Origin: Polaribacter ponticola
GTDB lineage: Bacteria; Bacteroidota; Bacteroidia; Flavobacteriales; Flavobacteriaceae
NCBI RefSeq assembly: GCF_026191475.2
Contig: NZ_JAOSLC020000002.1
Location: 62,001 to 126,000 of the forward strand
Direction of reading: 5' to 3'
Length of the DNA stretch: 64,000 bases
Positions 27,730 to 37,533 of the stretch are shown here, one piece after another; positions within the stretch are counted from its first letter, which is position 1, and every line of letters begins with the position of its first letter. A program made the translations under genes and the position numbers. The notes under the pieces are model-generated. The model saw only the letters and a program-made list of their open reading frames with translations. It made no database searches and was not told the origin of the DNA.

Positions 27730-30700
27730 TTAGCTTAATTCAATTATTAAATCTTCTGAATTTACCATAATTCCCGGCTTTAAAACGACCTTCTCTATAG
27801 TTGCATCTTCTGTTGCAGTTATAGTGGTTTCCATTTTCATAGCCTCAATTATAAACAATGGTTGATTTTTAGTTACTTTTTCTCCTTTCTTTACGAGTAT
27901 AGTAGACAACATACCTTGTAAAGGAGCACCAATTTCCTTTTCATTAGATTTATCTGCTTTTGCATGTTCTACTTTATCTATTTTTATAGACTCATCTTTA
28001 ATTTGTACAGACCTACCTTGTCCGTTTACTTTAAAATAAACAGTTACCATACCGTCTTTATTTGGCTTACCAATAGAAGCTAAAGTAATTAACAATGTTT
28101 TACCCTTATCTAATTCTACAATAATTTCCTCACCTCTTTCCATTCCATAGAAGAAATTTTTAGTTGGCAAGTTTATTAAGCTATCATACTTTAAATGATT
28201 ATTGTAAGCATCTGTAAAAACTTTTGGGTATAATTTATAAGATAAGAAATCTGTAAAATCAATAGGTCTACTTAAATCATTTTCAAATATTTGTCTAAAT
28301 GCTTTATACTCTTCTTCAATATCTAATGGTTCTATATGTGCATTTGGTCTATCTGTATAAGGTTTTTGATCTTTCAAAATCAATTTCTGTAAATCTTTAG
28401 GAAATCCACCAACTGGCTGACCTAAATCACCTCTAAAGAAACTTACAACAGACTGCGGAAAAGAAATAGTATCCCCTCTTTCTAAAACATCCTGAATCGT
28501 TAAATTGTTACTCACAAGATATTGTGCCATGTCTCCAACAACTTTAGAACTTGGAGTTACCTTTACGATATCTCCAAAAAGTAAATTAACATCACCATAC
28601 ATTTTTGTTATTTCATGAAAACGATCTTCCAACCCTAAAGCTTGTGCTTGTGGCTTTAAATTAGAATATTGACCTCCAGGAATTTCATGCTTAAAAACTT
28701 CTCCTGAACCTGCTTTTAAACCAGATTCAAACGGATAATAATATTCTCTTACAGTTTCCCAATAATTAGAATATTCATTTAAAGAATCGATGTTTAAATC
28801 GCTTTCTCTTTCGTTGAATTTCATCATTTCTGCAACCGAATTAAAATTAGGTTGTGATGTTAATCCAGACAAACCTCCAAGTGCAACATCAACTACATCT
28901 ACACCAGCTTCAATAGCTTTTAAATAGGTTGCAGATTGAATTGATGAGGTATCATGCGTGTGTAAATGAATAGGAATATTTACTTCTTGTTTTAATGCTG
29001 AAACCAACTCGAATGCTGCATACGGTTTTAATAAACCAGCCATGTCTTTTATAGCTAAAATATGAGCACCTGCGTTTTCAATATCTTTTGCTAAAGTGGT
29101 GAAATATTTAAGGTTGTATTTTTTATTTTTTGGATCTAAAATATCGTTTGTATAACAGATCGACCCTTCTGCTAAACCATCTGTTTTATTACGAACATGC
29201 TCAATACAAGGGGCAATAGATTTCATCCAGTTTAGAGAATCAAAAATTCTAAATATATCAACTCCATTTTCCCAAGATTGCTGAACAAAACTCTCTATTA
29301 AATTATCTGAATATGCAGTGTAACCAACTCCGTTAGATCCTCTAATTAACATTTGAAGCAATACGTTTGGCATCGATTTTCTTAATAACTTTAGACGTTC
29401 CCAAGGATTTTCTTGTAAAAAACGCATACAAACATCAAAAGTTGCGCCACCCCAAACTTCCATACTAAAAATATTCGGATTATTTTTTGCATACCCTTCA
29501 GCAACTTTTAGCATATCATACGTTCGCATTCTGGTTGCCAATAAACTTTGATGTGCATCACGCATTGTGGTGTCTGTAAAATGAACTTTCTTTTCATTTT
29601 TTAACCACTGAGAAAACTTATCTGGACCTAATTCTGTTAATAAATCTTTTGTTCCTTTCGGAAAACTTGCGTTTGCATCAAATTTAGGCACAATAGGTTT
29701 TACAAAAGTTTTTGTTGGATCTAGTTTTTTAACATCTGAATTACCATTTACAATAACATTTCCTAGATAAGTAACAAGTTTAGTTGCTCTATTTCTTGGT
29801 GCTTTAAAATCAAATAAATCTGGATTTTCTTTAATAAAATTTACTGTAACTTCTCCTTTCCTAAAAGTATCATGCTTTAGAATATTATCTAAAAAAGGCA
29901 TATTAGTTTTTACTCCTCTAATTCTAAATTCTGCTAAAGCTCTTCTTACTTTTCTACAAGCTCCATCTAAAGTTCTACTATTTGCAGTTACTTTTACCAA
30001 CATCGAGTCAAAAAATGGCGAGATAACCGCACCTTGATAAACACTACCAGCATCTAAACGGATACCGAACCCAGATGCACTTCTATAAGTTGTAATTTCT
30101 CCATAATCTGGCTTAAAGTCGTTTTGAGGATCTTCTGTAGTAATTCTACATTGCAATGCATAACCATTGACTTTAACAGCTTCTTGATTTGGAATTTTTA
30201 TTTGTTGATCTGCTAACTTGTAACCGCCAGCAATAAATAATTGTGTTTTTATTAAATCAATATTTGTTACTACTTCGGTAACAGTATGTTCTACTTGAAC
30301 TCTTGGATTTACTTCTATAAAATAAATAGAACCATCATCATCCACTAAAAACTCTACAGTTCCAATATTATTATAATCTACCGCTTTACAAATATCTATT
30401 GCGTATTTATAAAGTGCATCTTTTGTTTCTTGCTTTAAATCGAAAGAAGGCGCAAATTCAATTACTTTTTGATAACGACGTTGCACAGAGCAATCGCGTT
30501 CAAAAAGATGGACTGTGTTACCATAATTATCGGCAACTATTTGGATTTCTATGTGTTTAGGGTTTTCTACAAATTTTTCAAGAAAAACGGTATCATCACC
30601 AAAAGCATTTAAAGCTTCTCGTTTACTTTCATTAAAGGCTCTTTTTAACTCCTCTGCTTTTCTTATAACACGCATTCCTCTACCTCCTCCTCCAGAAGCA

Positions 30701-31182
30701 GCTTTTAACATAATAGGATAACCAATCTTATCTGCTTCAATTAAAGCTGTTTCAATATCTTTTAAAGGATTTTCATTGCTTTTTATAATTGGAATATTGT
30801 TAGCAACAGCAACTTCTTTTGCAGTAATCTTATCTCCTAAAGACTTTAAAACTGAAACTTTAGGACCTACAAAAATAAGACCATTATCCTCACATTTCTG
30901 AGCTAAATTTGCATTTTCTGATAAAAAACCATAACCAGGATGAATAGCATCTACACCACTTTCTAATGCTACTCTTATAATCTCGTTAATATTTAAATAA
31001 GGCTTTAAAGGCTCGTTGTTTTCACCTATTTGGTAAGACTCGTCTGCTTTATACCTATGAAGAGAATATCTATCCTCGAAGGTATAAACTCCAACTGTTT
31101 TTACATTTATTTCTGTACAGGCTCTAAAAATTCTTATAGCAATTTCACCTCTATTTGCAACGAGTACCTTTTTAATTTTCAT
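27730..31182 (-). CDS. pyc: Pyruvate carboxylase
   Basis: A complete single-chain 1150-residue pyruvate carboxylase, replenishing oxaloacetate from pyruvate, bicarbonate and ATP. Biotin carboxylase domain at residues about 1-450 (LVANRGEIAIRIFRA, KAASGGGGRGMR, EVNPRVQVEHTVTE), carboxyltransferase at about 530-800 (TTMRDAHQSLLATRMR, DMAGLLKP), then the PYC central domain and a C-terminal biotinyl domain with EAMKMETT (biotinylated Lys near 1115). All expected active-site motifs are present. Transcribed alone. Confidence 0.96.
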   Translation of the reverse strand: MKIKKVLVANRGEIAIRIFRACTEINVKTVGVYTFEDRYSLHRYKADESYQIGENNEPLKPYLNINEIIRVALESGVDAIHPGYGFLSENANLAQKCEDNGLIFVGPKVSVLKSLGDKITAKEVAVANNIPIIKSNENPLKDIETALIEADKIGYPIMLKAASGGGGRGMRVIRKAEELKRAFNESKREALNAFGDDTVFLEKFVENPKHIEIQIVADNYGNTVHLFERDCSVQRRYQKVIEFAPSFDLKQETKDALYKYAIDICKAVDYNNIGTVEFLVDDDGSIYFIEVNPRVQVEHTVTEVVTNIDLIKTQLFIAGGYKLADQQIKIPNQEAVKVNGYALQCRITTEDPQNDFKPDYGEITTYRSASGFGIRLDAGSVYQGAVISPFFDSMLVKVTANSRTLDGACRKVRRALAEFRIRGVKTNMPFLDNILKHDTFRKGEVTVNFIKENPDLFDFKAPRNRATKLVTYLGNVIVNGNSDVKKLDPTKTFVKPIVPKFDANASFPKGTKDLLTELGPDKFSQWLKNEKKVHFTDTTMRDAHQSLLATRMRTYDMLKVAEGYAKNNPNIFSMEVWGGATFDVCMRFLQENPWERLKLLRKSMPNVLLQMLIRGSNGVGYTAYSDNLIESFVQQSWENGVDIFRIFDSLNWMKSIAPCIEHVRNKTDGLAEGSICYTNDILDPKNKKYNLKYFTTLAKDIENAGAHILAIKDMAGLLKPYAAFELVSALKQEVNIPIHLHTHDTSSIQSATYLKAIEAGVDVVDVALGGLSGLTSQPNFNSVAEMMKFNERESDLNIDSLNEYSNYWETVREYYYPFESGLKAGSGEVFKHEIPGGQYSNLKPQAQALGLEDRFHEITKMYGDVNLLFGDIVKVTPSSKVVGDMAQYLVSNNLTIQDVLERGDTISFPQSVVSFFRGDLGQPVGGFPKDLQKLILKDQKPYTDRPNAHIEPLDIEEEYKAFRQIFENDLSRPIDFTDFLSYKLYPKVFTDAYNNHLKYDSLINLPTKNFFYGMERGEEIIVELDKGKTLLITLASIGKPNKDGMVTVYFKVNGQGRSVQIKDESIKIDKVEHAKADKSNEKEIGAPLQGMLSTILVKKGEKVTKNQPLFIIEAMKMETTITATEDATIEKVVLKPGIMVNSEDLIIELS

Positions 31183-31201
31183 TTAATGTATATTATTAAT
31201 T

Positions 31202-31215
31202 AGCGAATGTTCGCT
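31202..31215. promoter_or_regulatory. Inverted repeat in the pyc leader
   Basis: AGCGAA-TG-TTCGCT, 20 bp before the pyc start and next to a TATATTTA box on the minus strand. A possible operator; no regulator is identifiable. Confidence 0.35.
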
Positions 31216-31281
31216 GTAAATATACAAAACGCAAATTAAGAAATAGTTTTAAGTAGTAAAAAGTTATTAAGAAAGTAGCAA

Positions 31282-31677
31282 CTACTTGTTTTGTTGATAT
31301 TTTAGTAACAATTCTCCCATTTTTTGATGAACTAAATTCACCGCTTTTAACGGTCTTAACATCACTTTAAAACTTGTAATTTTACCTTCAGAATTCCAAG
31401 AAATCATATCAATTCCGTTTACAAGAATCCCATCAATTTCAACCTCAAACTCTAAAAAAGTATCCGTTTCATTAACAACTTCTCTTACGTATTTAAAAGT
31501 ATCATTACACAATACCACAAAAGCAGCAGATAAGTACATAAATACTATTTTCTTCCCTTTCTGTGGCGTATGTACAACAGGAGAATAAAAAACAACATCA
31601 TCAGCTAAAATTTCTGATAGTTTTGCTTTATCATGATTTAAAATTATACTGTGCCAAGTTTCAAGATTCGTGTTCAT
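31282..31677 (-). CDS. SnoaL/NTF2-like protein
   Basis: A 131-residue single-domain protein with the cystatin-like SnoaL fold: N-terminal helix (ETWHSIILNHDKAKLSEIL), DDVVFYSPVV, then strands ending FKVMLRPLKAVNLVHQKM. Members include isomerases, dehydratases and non-enzymatic binders; nothing here fixes a substrate. It begins immediately after the stop of the upstream nucleotidyltransferase (TAA-ATG), so they form one unit. Confidence 0.75.
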   Translation of the reverse strand: MNTNLETWHSIILNHDKAKLSEILADDVVFYSPVVHTPQKGKKIVFMYLSAAFVVLCNDTFKYVREVVNETDTFLEFEVEIDGILVNGIDMISWNSEGKITSFKVMLRPLKAVNLVHQKMGELLLKYQQNK

Positions 31678-33105
31678 TTAACTTTGTTTTAATCCTAAAG
31701 ATAAACCTTTTTTAATCATAAAATTAAAACATGCTTCATGTTCATTTGGTATTTCTCCTTCTAAAATTGCTTCTTTAATTGCTTCTTTAATTTGCCCAAT
31801 CTCTCTACAAGGTTTAATATTAAAAGCTTTCATAATTTCCTCTCCTGTAACAGGTGGTTGAAAATTTCTAACTTTATCACGCTCTTCTACTTCTTTAATT
31901 TTAGTTCTTACAAGCTCGAAATTGTTATGGTAACGTTTAAATTTCTTTGGGTTTTTAGTAGTAATATCTGCTTCACATAAAGTCATTAAAGAATTAATGT
32001 CGTCTCCAGCATCAAAAACTAAACGTCTTACTGCAGAATCGGTTACTTTTGAAGCTAAAACAATTGGTCTAGAACTTAAAAGCACCATTTTCTGAACAAA
32101 TTTCATTTTGTTATTCAATGGCATTTTTAATCGCTTAAATAATTTATACACCATTTTAGAACCAACAAATTCATGACTATGAAAAGTCCAACCTACTTTT
32201 TTACTAAACCTTTTTGTTGGAGCTTTACCAATATCGTGTAATAAAGCCGCCCAACGCAACCAAACATCATTGGTGTTTTCAGATATATTATCTACCACTT
32301 CTAATGAGTGATAAAAATTATCTTTATGTTTCTGTCCTTCAACTTCTTCTACTCCTTTTAAATCTATTAATTCAGGAAGAATCTGATGCAATAAATCCGT
32401 CTGTTCTAATAACAAAAACCCTATTGATGGTTTTGGTGATGATAAAATTTTATTTAATTCATCAACAATTCTTTCTCTAGTAATTATTTTTAGGCGATGT
32501 GCATTTTTATTAATAGCTGATAATGATGCTATCTCAATTTTAAAATTTAATTGAGTTGCAAAACGAATTGCACGCATCATTCTTAAAGGATCATCAGAAT
32601 AGGTAATATCAGGATCTAAAGGAGTTCTAATAATTTTACTTTCTAAATCATCTATTCCGTTAAACGGATCTAATAATTCGCCAAAATTATCTTCATTTAA
32701 ACTTAACGCTAAAGCATTAATTGTAAAATCTCGCCTGTTTTGATCGTCTTGTAATGTTCCTTCAGAAACTTCCGGATTTCTACTATCTTCTGTATAAGAT
32801 TCTTTTCTTGCACCAACAAACTCAATTTCTACATCTTTATAGCGCAACATTGCTGTTCCGTAAGTTTTAAAAACTTGTACTTTTGGTTTATTAGGCAACA
32901 ACTTAGCAACCTTTTGTGCAAGCTCAATTCCACTACCTACAGCTACAACATCTATGTCTTTTGCGGTTCCTCTTTTTAAGAAAAAATCTCGAACAAAACC
33001 TCCTATTACATAAGAGTCTATTTGTAATTGTTGAGATGCTTTTGATATAACACTAAAAATTTCTGATGAAATTGCTTCTTTGAAACTTGTTTTTTTATTG
33101 GCCAC
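31678..33105 (-). CDS. CCA tRNA nucleotidyltransferase / poly(A) polymerase family with HD domain
   Basis: A 475-residue class II nucleotidyltransferase. The catalytic head shows YVIGGFVRDFFLKR and KDIDVV (metal-binding aspartates), RRDFTINALA and DPLRMMRAIRFA. An HD domain follows (WAALLHDIGKAPTKRF, about residue 290), which in CCA enzymes gives phosphatase activity. Probably adds or repairs the 3' CCA of tRNA. Couples to the SnoaL-like gene downstream. Confidence 0.9.
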   Translation of the reverse strand: MANKKTSFKEAISSEIFSVISKASQQLQIDSYVIGGFVRDFFLKRGTAKDIDVVAVGSGIELAQKVAKLLPNKPKVQVFKTYGTAMLRYKDVEIEFVGARKESYTEDSRNPEVSEGTLQDDQNRRDFTINALALSLNEDNFGELLDPFNGIDDLESKIIRTPLDPDITYSDDPLRMMRAIRFATQLNFKIEIASLSAINKNAHRLKIITRERIVDELNKILSSPKPSIGFLLLEQTDLLHQILPELIDLKGVEEVEGQKHKDNFYHSLEVVDNISENTNDVWLRWAALLHDIGKAPTKRFSKKVGWTFHSHEFVGSKMVYKLFKRLKMPLNNKMKFVQKMVLLSSRPIVLASKVTDSAVRRLVFDAGDDINSLMTLCEADITTKNPKKFKRYHNNFELVRTKIKEVEERDKVRNFQPPVTGEEIMKAFNIKPCREIGQIKEAIKEAILEGEIPNEHEACFNFMIKKGLSLGLKQS

Positions 33106-33129
33106 GAATTCACTAATTTTTATTAATTG

Positions 33130-33504
33130 TTACAATACAACTCTTTTATATTCCAAAGAGTCTTTTTTAAAATTTGCCAAAATAGACAATTTACATTTCG
33201 ATACTTTTAAATAATTAATGCATTGAGAAATATGTTTATCATGAAAATTTTCTACACATTTTAGCTCTAAAATTATCTTATCAAAAACCACAAAATCCGC
33301 ATAAAATTTGTGAGGTAAAATTACATCCTTATAATTAACAAAATATTCTTTTTCTCTCGAATAAGGAATTTCTAAACGCTGAAATTCATATTCAATAGCA
33401 TCTTTATACACAATTTCAGAAAAACCACTTCCTAAATTATTGTATACTTCAAACAAAACACCAACAATTTGGTAACTTTCATCTTTATATACAATATTCG
33501 ACAT
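33130..33504 (-). CDS. GxxExxY protein (PD-(D/E)xK-like fold)
   Basis: A 124-residue member of the GxxExxY family: the signature reads GFSEIVY near residue 27. A later segment, YADFVVFDKIILELKCVE, keeps the Asp and Glu-x-Lys spacing of PD-(D/E)xK nucleases. The family is widespread in Bacteroidota and has no established role. It sits between a tRNA nucleotidyltransferase and a tRNA modification gene. Confidence 0.85.
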   Translation of the reverse strand: MSNIVYKDESYQIVGVLFEVYNNLGSGFSEIVYKDAIEYEFQRLEIPYSREKEYFVNYKDVILPHKFYADFVVFDKIILELKCVENFHDKHISQCINYLKVSKCKLSILANFKKDSLEYKRVVL

Positions 33505-33542
33505 TATTAAAAAAGTTTTATTTGTGAATTTGTGGCATAAAA

Positions 33543-34097
33543 TTACGCTCTTAAAACTTGAATATTTTTTCCATCAATCTTTAAAATAGTTGATGATTTT
33601 GTGTTCATTTTATTTTTGTGCAAATTTACTATATAATCTACACCTTCTAAAATAGGTTTACTAATTTCTTTAAATGATTTTGGTGTTTCATTTCCACTAA
33701 TATTTGCCGAAGTAGAAACTATTGGTTTTCCAAATCTTTTAATTAATTTTCTACAAAAAGGATCTTGTACAATTCTTATCGCAATTGTACCATCATCTGC
33801 AATTGTATTTTTTGCAAATCCTTTTGGGTTCTTATAAATTATAGTTGTAGGTTTCTTTACTTGTTTTAAAACTTCTAAAACTTTTTTAGGTACAGTAACA
33901 TACTTTTTAAGCATATGAATAGAACTTACCAAAACAATTAAACTCTTACTTTCTTCTCTATTTTTAAGCTGATAAATTTTAGACACAGCGTTAAAACAAG
34001 AAGCATCGCAACCTAAACCCCAAACCGTATCTGTAGGATATAAAATTACTTTCTCTTCTTTTAAATACGTATTTGTAGTTGATATTTCTAATAACAT
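33543..34097 (-). CDS. L-threonylcarbamoyladenylate synthase (TsaC/YrdC family)
   Basis: A 184-residue YrdC-domain protein making threonylcarbamoyl-AMP for the t6A modification of tRNA position 37. Conserved features: VILYPTDTVWGLGCDA (about residue 18), IYQLKNREESKSLIVLV, the IRIVQDPFC segment and STSANISG near residue 130. It lacks the C-terminal Sua5 domain. Complete length for a TsaC type. Confidence 0.92.
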   Translation of the reverse strand: MLLEISTTNTYLKEEKVILYPTDTVWGLGCDASCFNAVSKIYQLKNREESKSLIVLVSSIHMLKKYVTVPKKVLEVLKQVKKPTTIIYKNPKGFAKNTIADDGTIAIRIVQDPFCRKLIKRFGKPIVSTSANISGNETPKSFKEISKPILEGVDYIVNLHKNKMNTKSSTILKIDGKNIQVLRA

Positions 34098-34197
34098 TCT
34101 AATTTCAAAAAGATAATATTAATTAAAGTTTTAACTATTTAATTGTATTTTTACAACCAGTACAAAAATACCATATTCTTATTAAAATAAGCAGAAA

Positions 34198-35001
34198 ATG
34201 ATTATTGTTAGAATTGTTGGCGGACTTGGAAATCAAATGTTTCAATATGCATATGCAAAAGCACTAAAACAAAAAGGTTATAGTGTTAAAATTGACATTT
34301 CTAAATTTAAAAAATACAAACTACACGGTGGTTATCATTTAGATAAGTTTAATATTGATTTAGAAACCGCTACTCCACTTTCTGTTTTTTTATCTAAACT
34401 AGGCTTAAAAAAATCTAGGAAAGAAAAAAGCTTATTGTTTAATGAGCAATTTATAAATCTTACAAAAAACGAATACGTAAAAGGCTATTTTCAAACAGAA
34501 AAATATTTTTCAGAAATAAGAGAAGTTCTATTAGCACAATTTAGTCTTAAACAAGAATATTCAATCTCTACTACTTTATACTCAAAAGAAATAAAAAAAG
34601 CTTCAAACTCTTGTTCTTTACATATTAGAAGAGGAGATTATATTTCTGATGAAAAAGCAAATAGTGTTCATGGTACATGTGATTTAAGTTACTACAACAA
34701 AGCTATAAAACTGATAAACGAAAAATTTAAAGATATTCATTTTTTTGTTTTTTCTGATGATATAACTTGGACTAAAAACAATCTTAAAATTGAAAATGCT
34801 ACTTATATAGATCATAAATGTTTACCTCATGAAGATATCTATCTAATGAGTTTATGTAGAAATAATATTACTGCAAATAGTAGTTTTTCTTGGTGGGGCG
34901 CGTGGTTAAATACTAACAATAGTAAAACTATTATTGCTCCAAAAAAATGGTTTGTAAATAAAGAAAATGAAGTTGCTTGTAAAAGCTGGATAAAATTATG
35001 A
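34198..35001 (+). CDS. Alpha-1,2-fucosyltransferase (GT11)
   Basis: A 267-residue GT11 enzyme. The family motifs are GGLGNQMFQYAYAKAL at the N-terminus, the GDP-fucose-binding LHIRRGDYI near residue 141, and SSFSWWGAWLN near the C-terminus. It would add L-fucose to galactose or another sugar in a surface glycan. Overlaps the following GT25 gene by 4 bp, so the two probably act on the same product. Confidence 0.93.
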   Translation: MIIVRIVGGLGNQMFQYAYAKALKQKGYSVKIDISKFKKYKLHGGYHLDKFNIDLETATPLSVFLSKLGLKKSRKEKSLLFNEQFINLTKNEYVKGYFQTEKYFSEIREVLLAQFSLKQEYSISTTLYSKEIKKASNSCSLHIRRGDYISDEKANSVHGTCDLSYYNKAIKLINEKFKDIHFFVFSDDITWTKNNLKIENATYIDHKCLPHEDIYLMSLCRNNITANSSFSWWGAWLNTNNSKTIIAPKKWFVNKENEVACKSWIKL

Positions 35002-35744
35002 TGTCTTACAAAGTTTATTACATAAATTTAGACAAAAGCACTAATAGACGTGACTTTATGGAAAATCAATTTAAAAAATTGAAGGTTCCTGTTACACGAA
35101 TTTCTGCCACTTATGGCAAAAATTTAGACGCTAAATTCTTAAAAAGTGAAAAACGTAAGCATAATATTTTAGCACATTTTCCTTTTCCGAATGATGGAGA
35201 AATTGGTATTTGTTTAACACATTTTAAATTATGGGATTTTTTATCAAAACAACCAGAAGATTTTTCTATAGTTTTAGAAGATGATGCAGAAATTCATAAA
35301 GATTTCTTTGAAGACCTAGAAACACTTTTATCACAAATTACAACTAATGATTTTATAGACATTTCTGGAAAAAAAGGTTTTTATTCTCTAGAAAAAACTG
35401 AGTTATTAAATAAATTTTTAATGCCTCCTGTTTTAATGATAGGTCAAATTATTGGCAAAAATGCCGCTAAAAAACTTACTGATAATTTAAGTGATTATTA
35501 TGCTCCAATAGATGTAATGAAACAAGATGTTTACAAGCACAAAGTGCCATTATACTCTACCAATAAACAATATGTTGTAAGTATTGATAAAAAAATGGGC
35601 GGTAGTACAATTCAGCAAAACAACATGATTGTTTGGAAAAAAGCAGTTAGAGAACTTATTCGTCCTTTTTGGCAAATAATTACACTTTTTACTTACAAGC
35701 TAAATAGATGTGTTAGAAATTATTTTTTCTACAAAAACAATTAG
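34998..35744 (+). CDS. Glycosyltransferase family 25 (LPS type)
   Basis: A 248-residue GT25 enzyme: YYINLDKSTNRRDFMENQF is the classic start, GEIGICLTHFKLW and the DxD-like VLEDDAEIH (about residue 97) follow. GT25 members add galactose and related sugars to lipooligosaccharide. It overlaps the fucosyltransferase start-to-stop and converges, with a 4-bp stop overlap, on the GT2 gene on the other strand. Confidence 0.9.
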   Translation: MMSYKVYYINLDKSTNRRDFMENQFKKLKVPVTRISATYGKNLDAKFLKSEKRKHNILAHFPFPNDGEIGICLTHFKLWDFLSKQPEDFSIVLEDDAEIHKDFFEDLETLLSQITTNDFIDISGKKGFYSLEKTELLNKFLMPPVLMIGQIIGKNAAKKLTDNLSDYYAPIDVMKQDVYKHKVPLYSTNKQYVVSIDKKMGGSTIQQNNMIVWKKAVRELIRPFWQIITLFTYKLNRCVRNYFFYKNN

Positions 35745-36496
35745 TTTTCTTCAATTCCTTTATTTAATAACCACAACTTAATATACCTAGTTAAAACACC
35801 ATAAGCCTGAGTTTTAGCTACTAAAAAACCTGTAAAACCGTCTAAAAAACCAAGACGAATTATGTAGTGAATAAAAAAACGTGCTGGCGGTTTTATCATT
35901 ACATGATAAATATTTACTTTATCTCCTTTTTTATGTAATTCTTTAGCTCTTATTGTTGCATAATGGTTTAATTTAGAAATATAATGATCGTAATTTCTAT
36001 ACGAAAAATGATCAATTTTGTTTTTAAAAAAACCTATTTGTCCTTTTGTTATAATCCTTTCATGAACTAAACCTGTATATTTACAATGCTCTTTTAAAAA
36101 TAAACGAACTACTTTATCTCTCTGAAAACCACTATAATCAACTCTTTTTCCGCAAAAATAAAAAGTTCTTCTTACATTAAATCCAACAAAGTTTTTAGGG
36201 CTCTTAACAGCTTCTAAAATTTCGACCTCAACTTCTGGTGTCACTCTTTCATCTGCGTCTAAAATATAAATCCAATTATTTTTTGCTTGCTGAATAGCAA
36301 AATTCTTTTGAGAAGAAAAATCATCAAACTTTCGTTTGATGATTTTTACATTATACTTTTCTGCTAATTCTAAAGTTTTATCTGTGCTGAAAGAATCGAT
36401 AACTATAATTTCGTCTGCAAATTTAACAGACTTAATAGCTTCTTCAATATGAATTTCTTCATTTAAAGTAGGGATAATTGCAGTAATCTTTGTCAT
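35741..36496 (-). CDS. Family 2 glycosyltransferase (WaaE/KdtX-like)
   Basis: A 251-residue GT2: TAIIPTLNEEIHIEEAI, EIIVIDSFSTDKTLELA, the DxD-like YILDADERV, and YSGFQRDKVVRLF with VHERI, a set typical of the WaaE branch that extends the LPS inner core. C-terminal helices (FFIHYIIRLGFLDGFTGFL) suggest membrane attachment. It lies 14 bp downstream of dapD. Confidence 0.88.
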   Translation of the reverse strand: MTKITAIIPTLNEEIHIEEAIKSVKFADEIIVIDSFSTDKTLELAEKYNVKIIKRKFDDFSSQKNFAIQQAKNNWIYILDADERVTPEVEVEILEAVKSPKNFVGFNVRRTFYFCGKRVDYSGFQRDKVVRLFLKEHCKYTGLVHERIITKGQIGFFKNKIDHFSYRNYDHYISKLNHYATIRAKELHKKGDKVNIYHVMIKPPARFFIHYIIRLGFLDGFTGFLVAKTQAYGVLTRYIKLWLLNKGIEEN

Positions 36497-36510
36497 AGCA
36501 TTTTCAAATC

Positions 36511-37326
36511 TTAAACAGCAACGTCATACTCACGAAGCGCATCGTTTAAAGATGTTTTCTTGTTTGTACTCTCTTTTCTTTTTCCAATAATTAAGGCACA
36601 AGGTACATTATATTCACCTGCCGCAAATTTCTTAGTATAACTACCAGGTATTACTACAGATCTTGCTGGTACAACACCTTTTGTTTCAACAGGCTCATCT
36701 CCAGTAACATCAATGATTTTAGTGCTCATTGTTAAAACAACATTCGCTCCTAAAACTGCCTCTTTTTCTACTCTTACTCCTTCTACAACAATACATCTAG
36801 AACCTATAAATGCACCATCTTCGATAATTACTGGTGCAGCTTGTAATGGTTCTAAAACACCACCAATACCAACACCACCAGATAAATGAACATTTTTACC
36901 AATCTGAGCACAAGAACCAACTGTAGCCCAAGTATCAACCATTGTTCCTTCATCTACATAAGCGCCAATATTTACATAACTAGGCATTAAAATAGTTCCT
37001 GCAGAAATATAAGCTCCATGTCTGGCAACTGCATTTGGCACAACTCTAATTCCTCTTTCTGCAAAATTCCTTTTTAACGGAATTTTATCATGATATTCGA
37101 AAATTCCAGCTTCTAATGTTTCCATTTTCTGAATAGGGAAATATAAAACTACTGCTTTTTTAACCCATTCATTTACTTGCCAACCACCATTAACAGGCTC
37201 AGCAACTCTTAATTCTCCTTTATCTAATAAATCAACAACTTTTCTAATTGTGCTAATCGTTTTTTCATCTTTTAATAAATCACGATTATCCCAAGCCGAT
37301 TCAATAATATTTCTAATTTCTTCCAT
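36511..37326 (-). CDS. dapD: 2,3,4,5-tetrahydropyridine-2,6-dicarboxylate N-succinyltransferase
   Basis: A 271-residue DapD of the succinylase branch of lysine/diaminopimelate synthesis. Hexapeptide-repeat left-handed beta helix: GAYISAGTILMPSYVNIGAYVDEG and GVGIGGVLEPLQ, with GSRCIVVEGV. I prefer ATG 37326 (MEEIRNIIES) to 37347, because DapD proteins start there and the upstream ATG falls in the promoter -7 box. Confidence 0.95.
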   Translation of the reverse strand: MEEIRNIIESAWDNRDLLKDEKTISTIRKVVDLLDKGELRVAEPVNGGWQVNEWVKKAVVLYFPIQKMETLEAGIFEYHDKIPLKRNFAERGIRVVPNAVARHGAYISAGTILMPSYVNIGAYVDEGTMVDTWATVGSCAQIGKNVHLSGGVGIGGVLEPLQAAPVIIEDGAFIGSRCIVVEGVRVEKEAVLGANVVLTMSTKIIDVTGDEPVETKGVVPARSVVIPGSYTKKFAAGEYNVPCALIIGKRKESTNKKTSLNDALREYDVAV

Positions 37327-37344
37327 TTTAAAATTTACTTTTAG

Positions 37345-37352
37345 CAAATATA
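37345..37352 (-). promoter_or_regulatory. TAnnTTTG -7 box for dapD
   Basis: TATATTTG on the minus strand, 18 bp before ATG 37326. Confidence 0.55.
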
Positions 37353-37533
37353 AATCTATCTATAAAATCTAAGGCGAATATACATTTTTTAAACATATTA
37401 CTCGTCCTTGTTTAAATTCTAAAAATAGAATATCTAACAAATTCACATAAAATTACATTTAACTAATTGATAATATTTAAGTTATTGCCTTACTATTTAA
37501 ATTTAACGTTTATTTTTGCACAAAAACAAACAA

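Noticed and set aside
37467..37533. Hydrophobic N-terminal leader on RuvX (start at 37467)
   Set aside because: It comes only from reading the wrong frame before the A7 run; the conserved GRVLAIDFG start lies in the other frame from TTG 37534.
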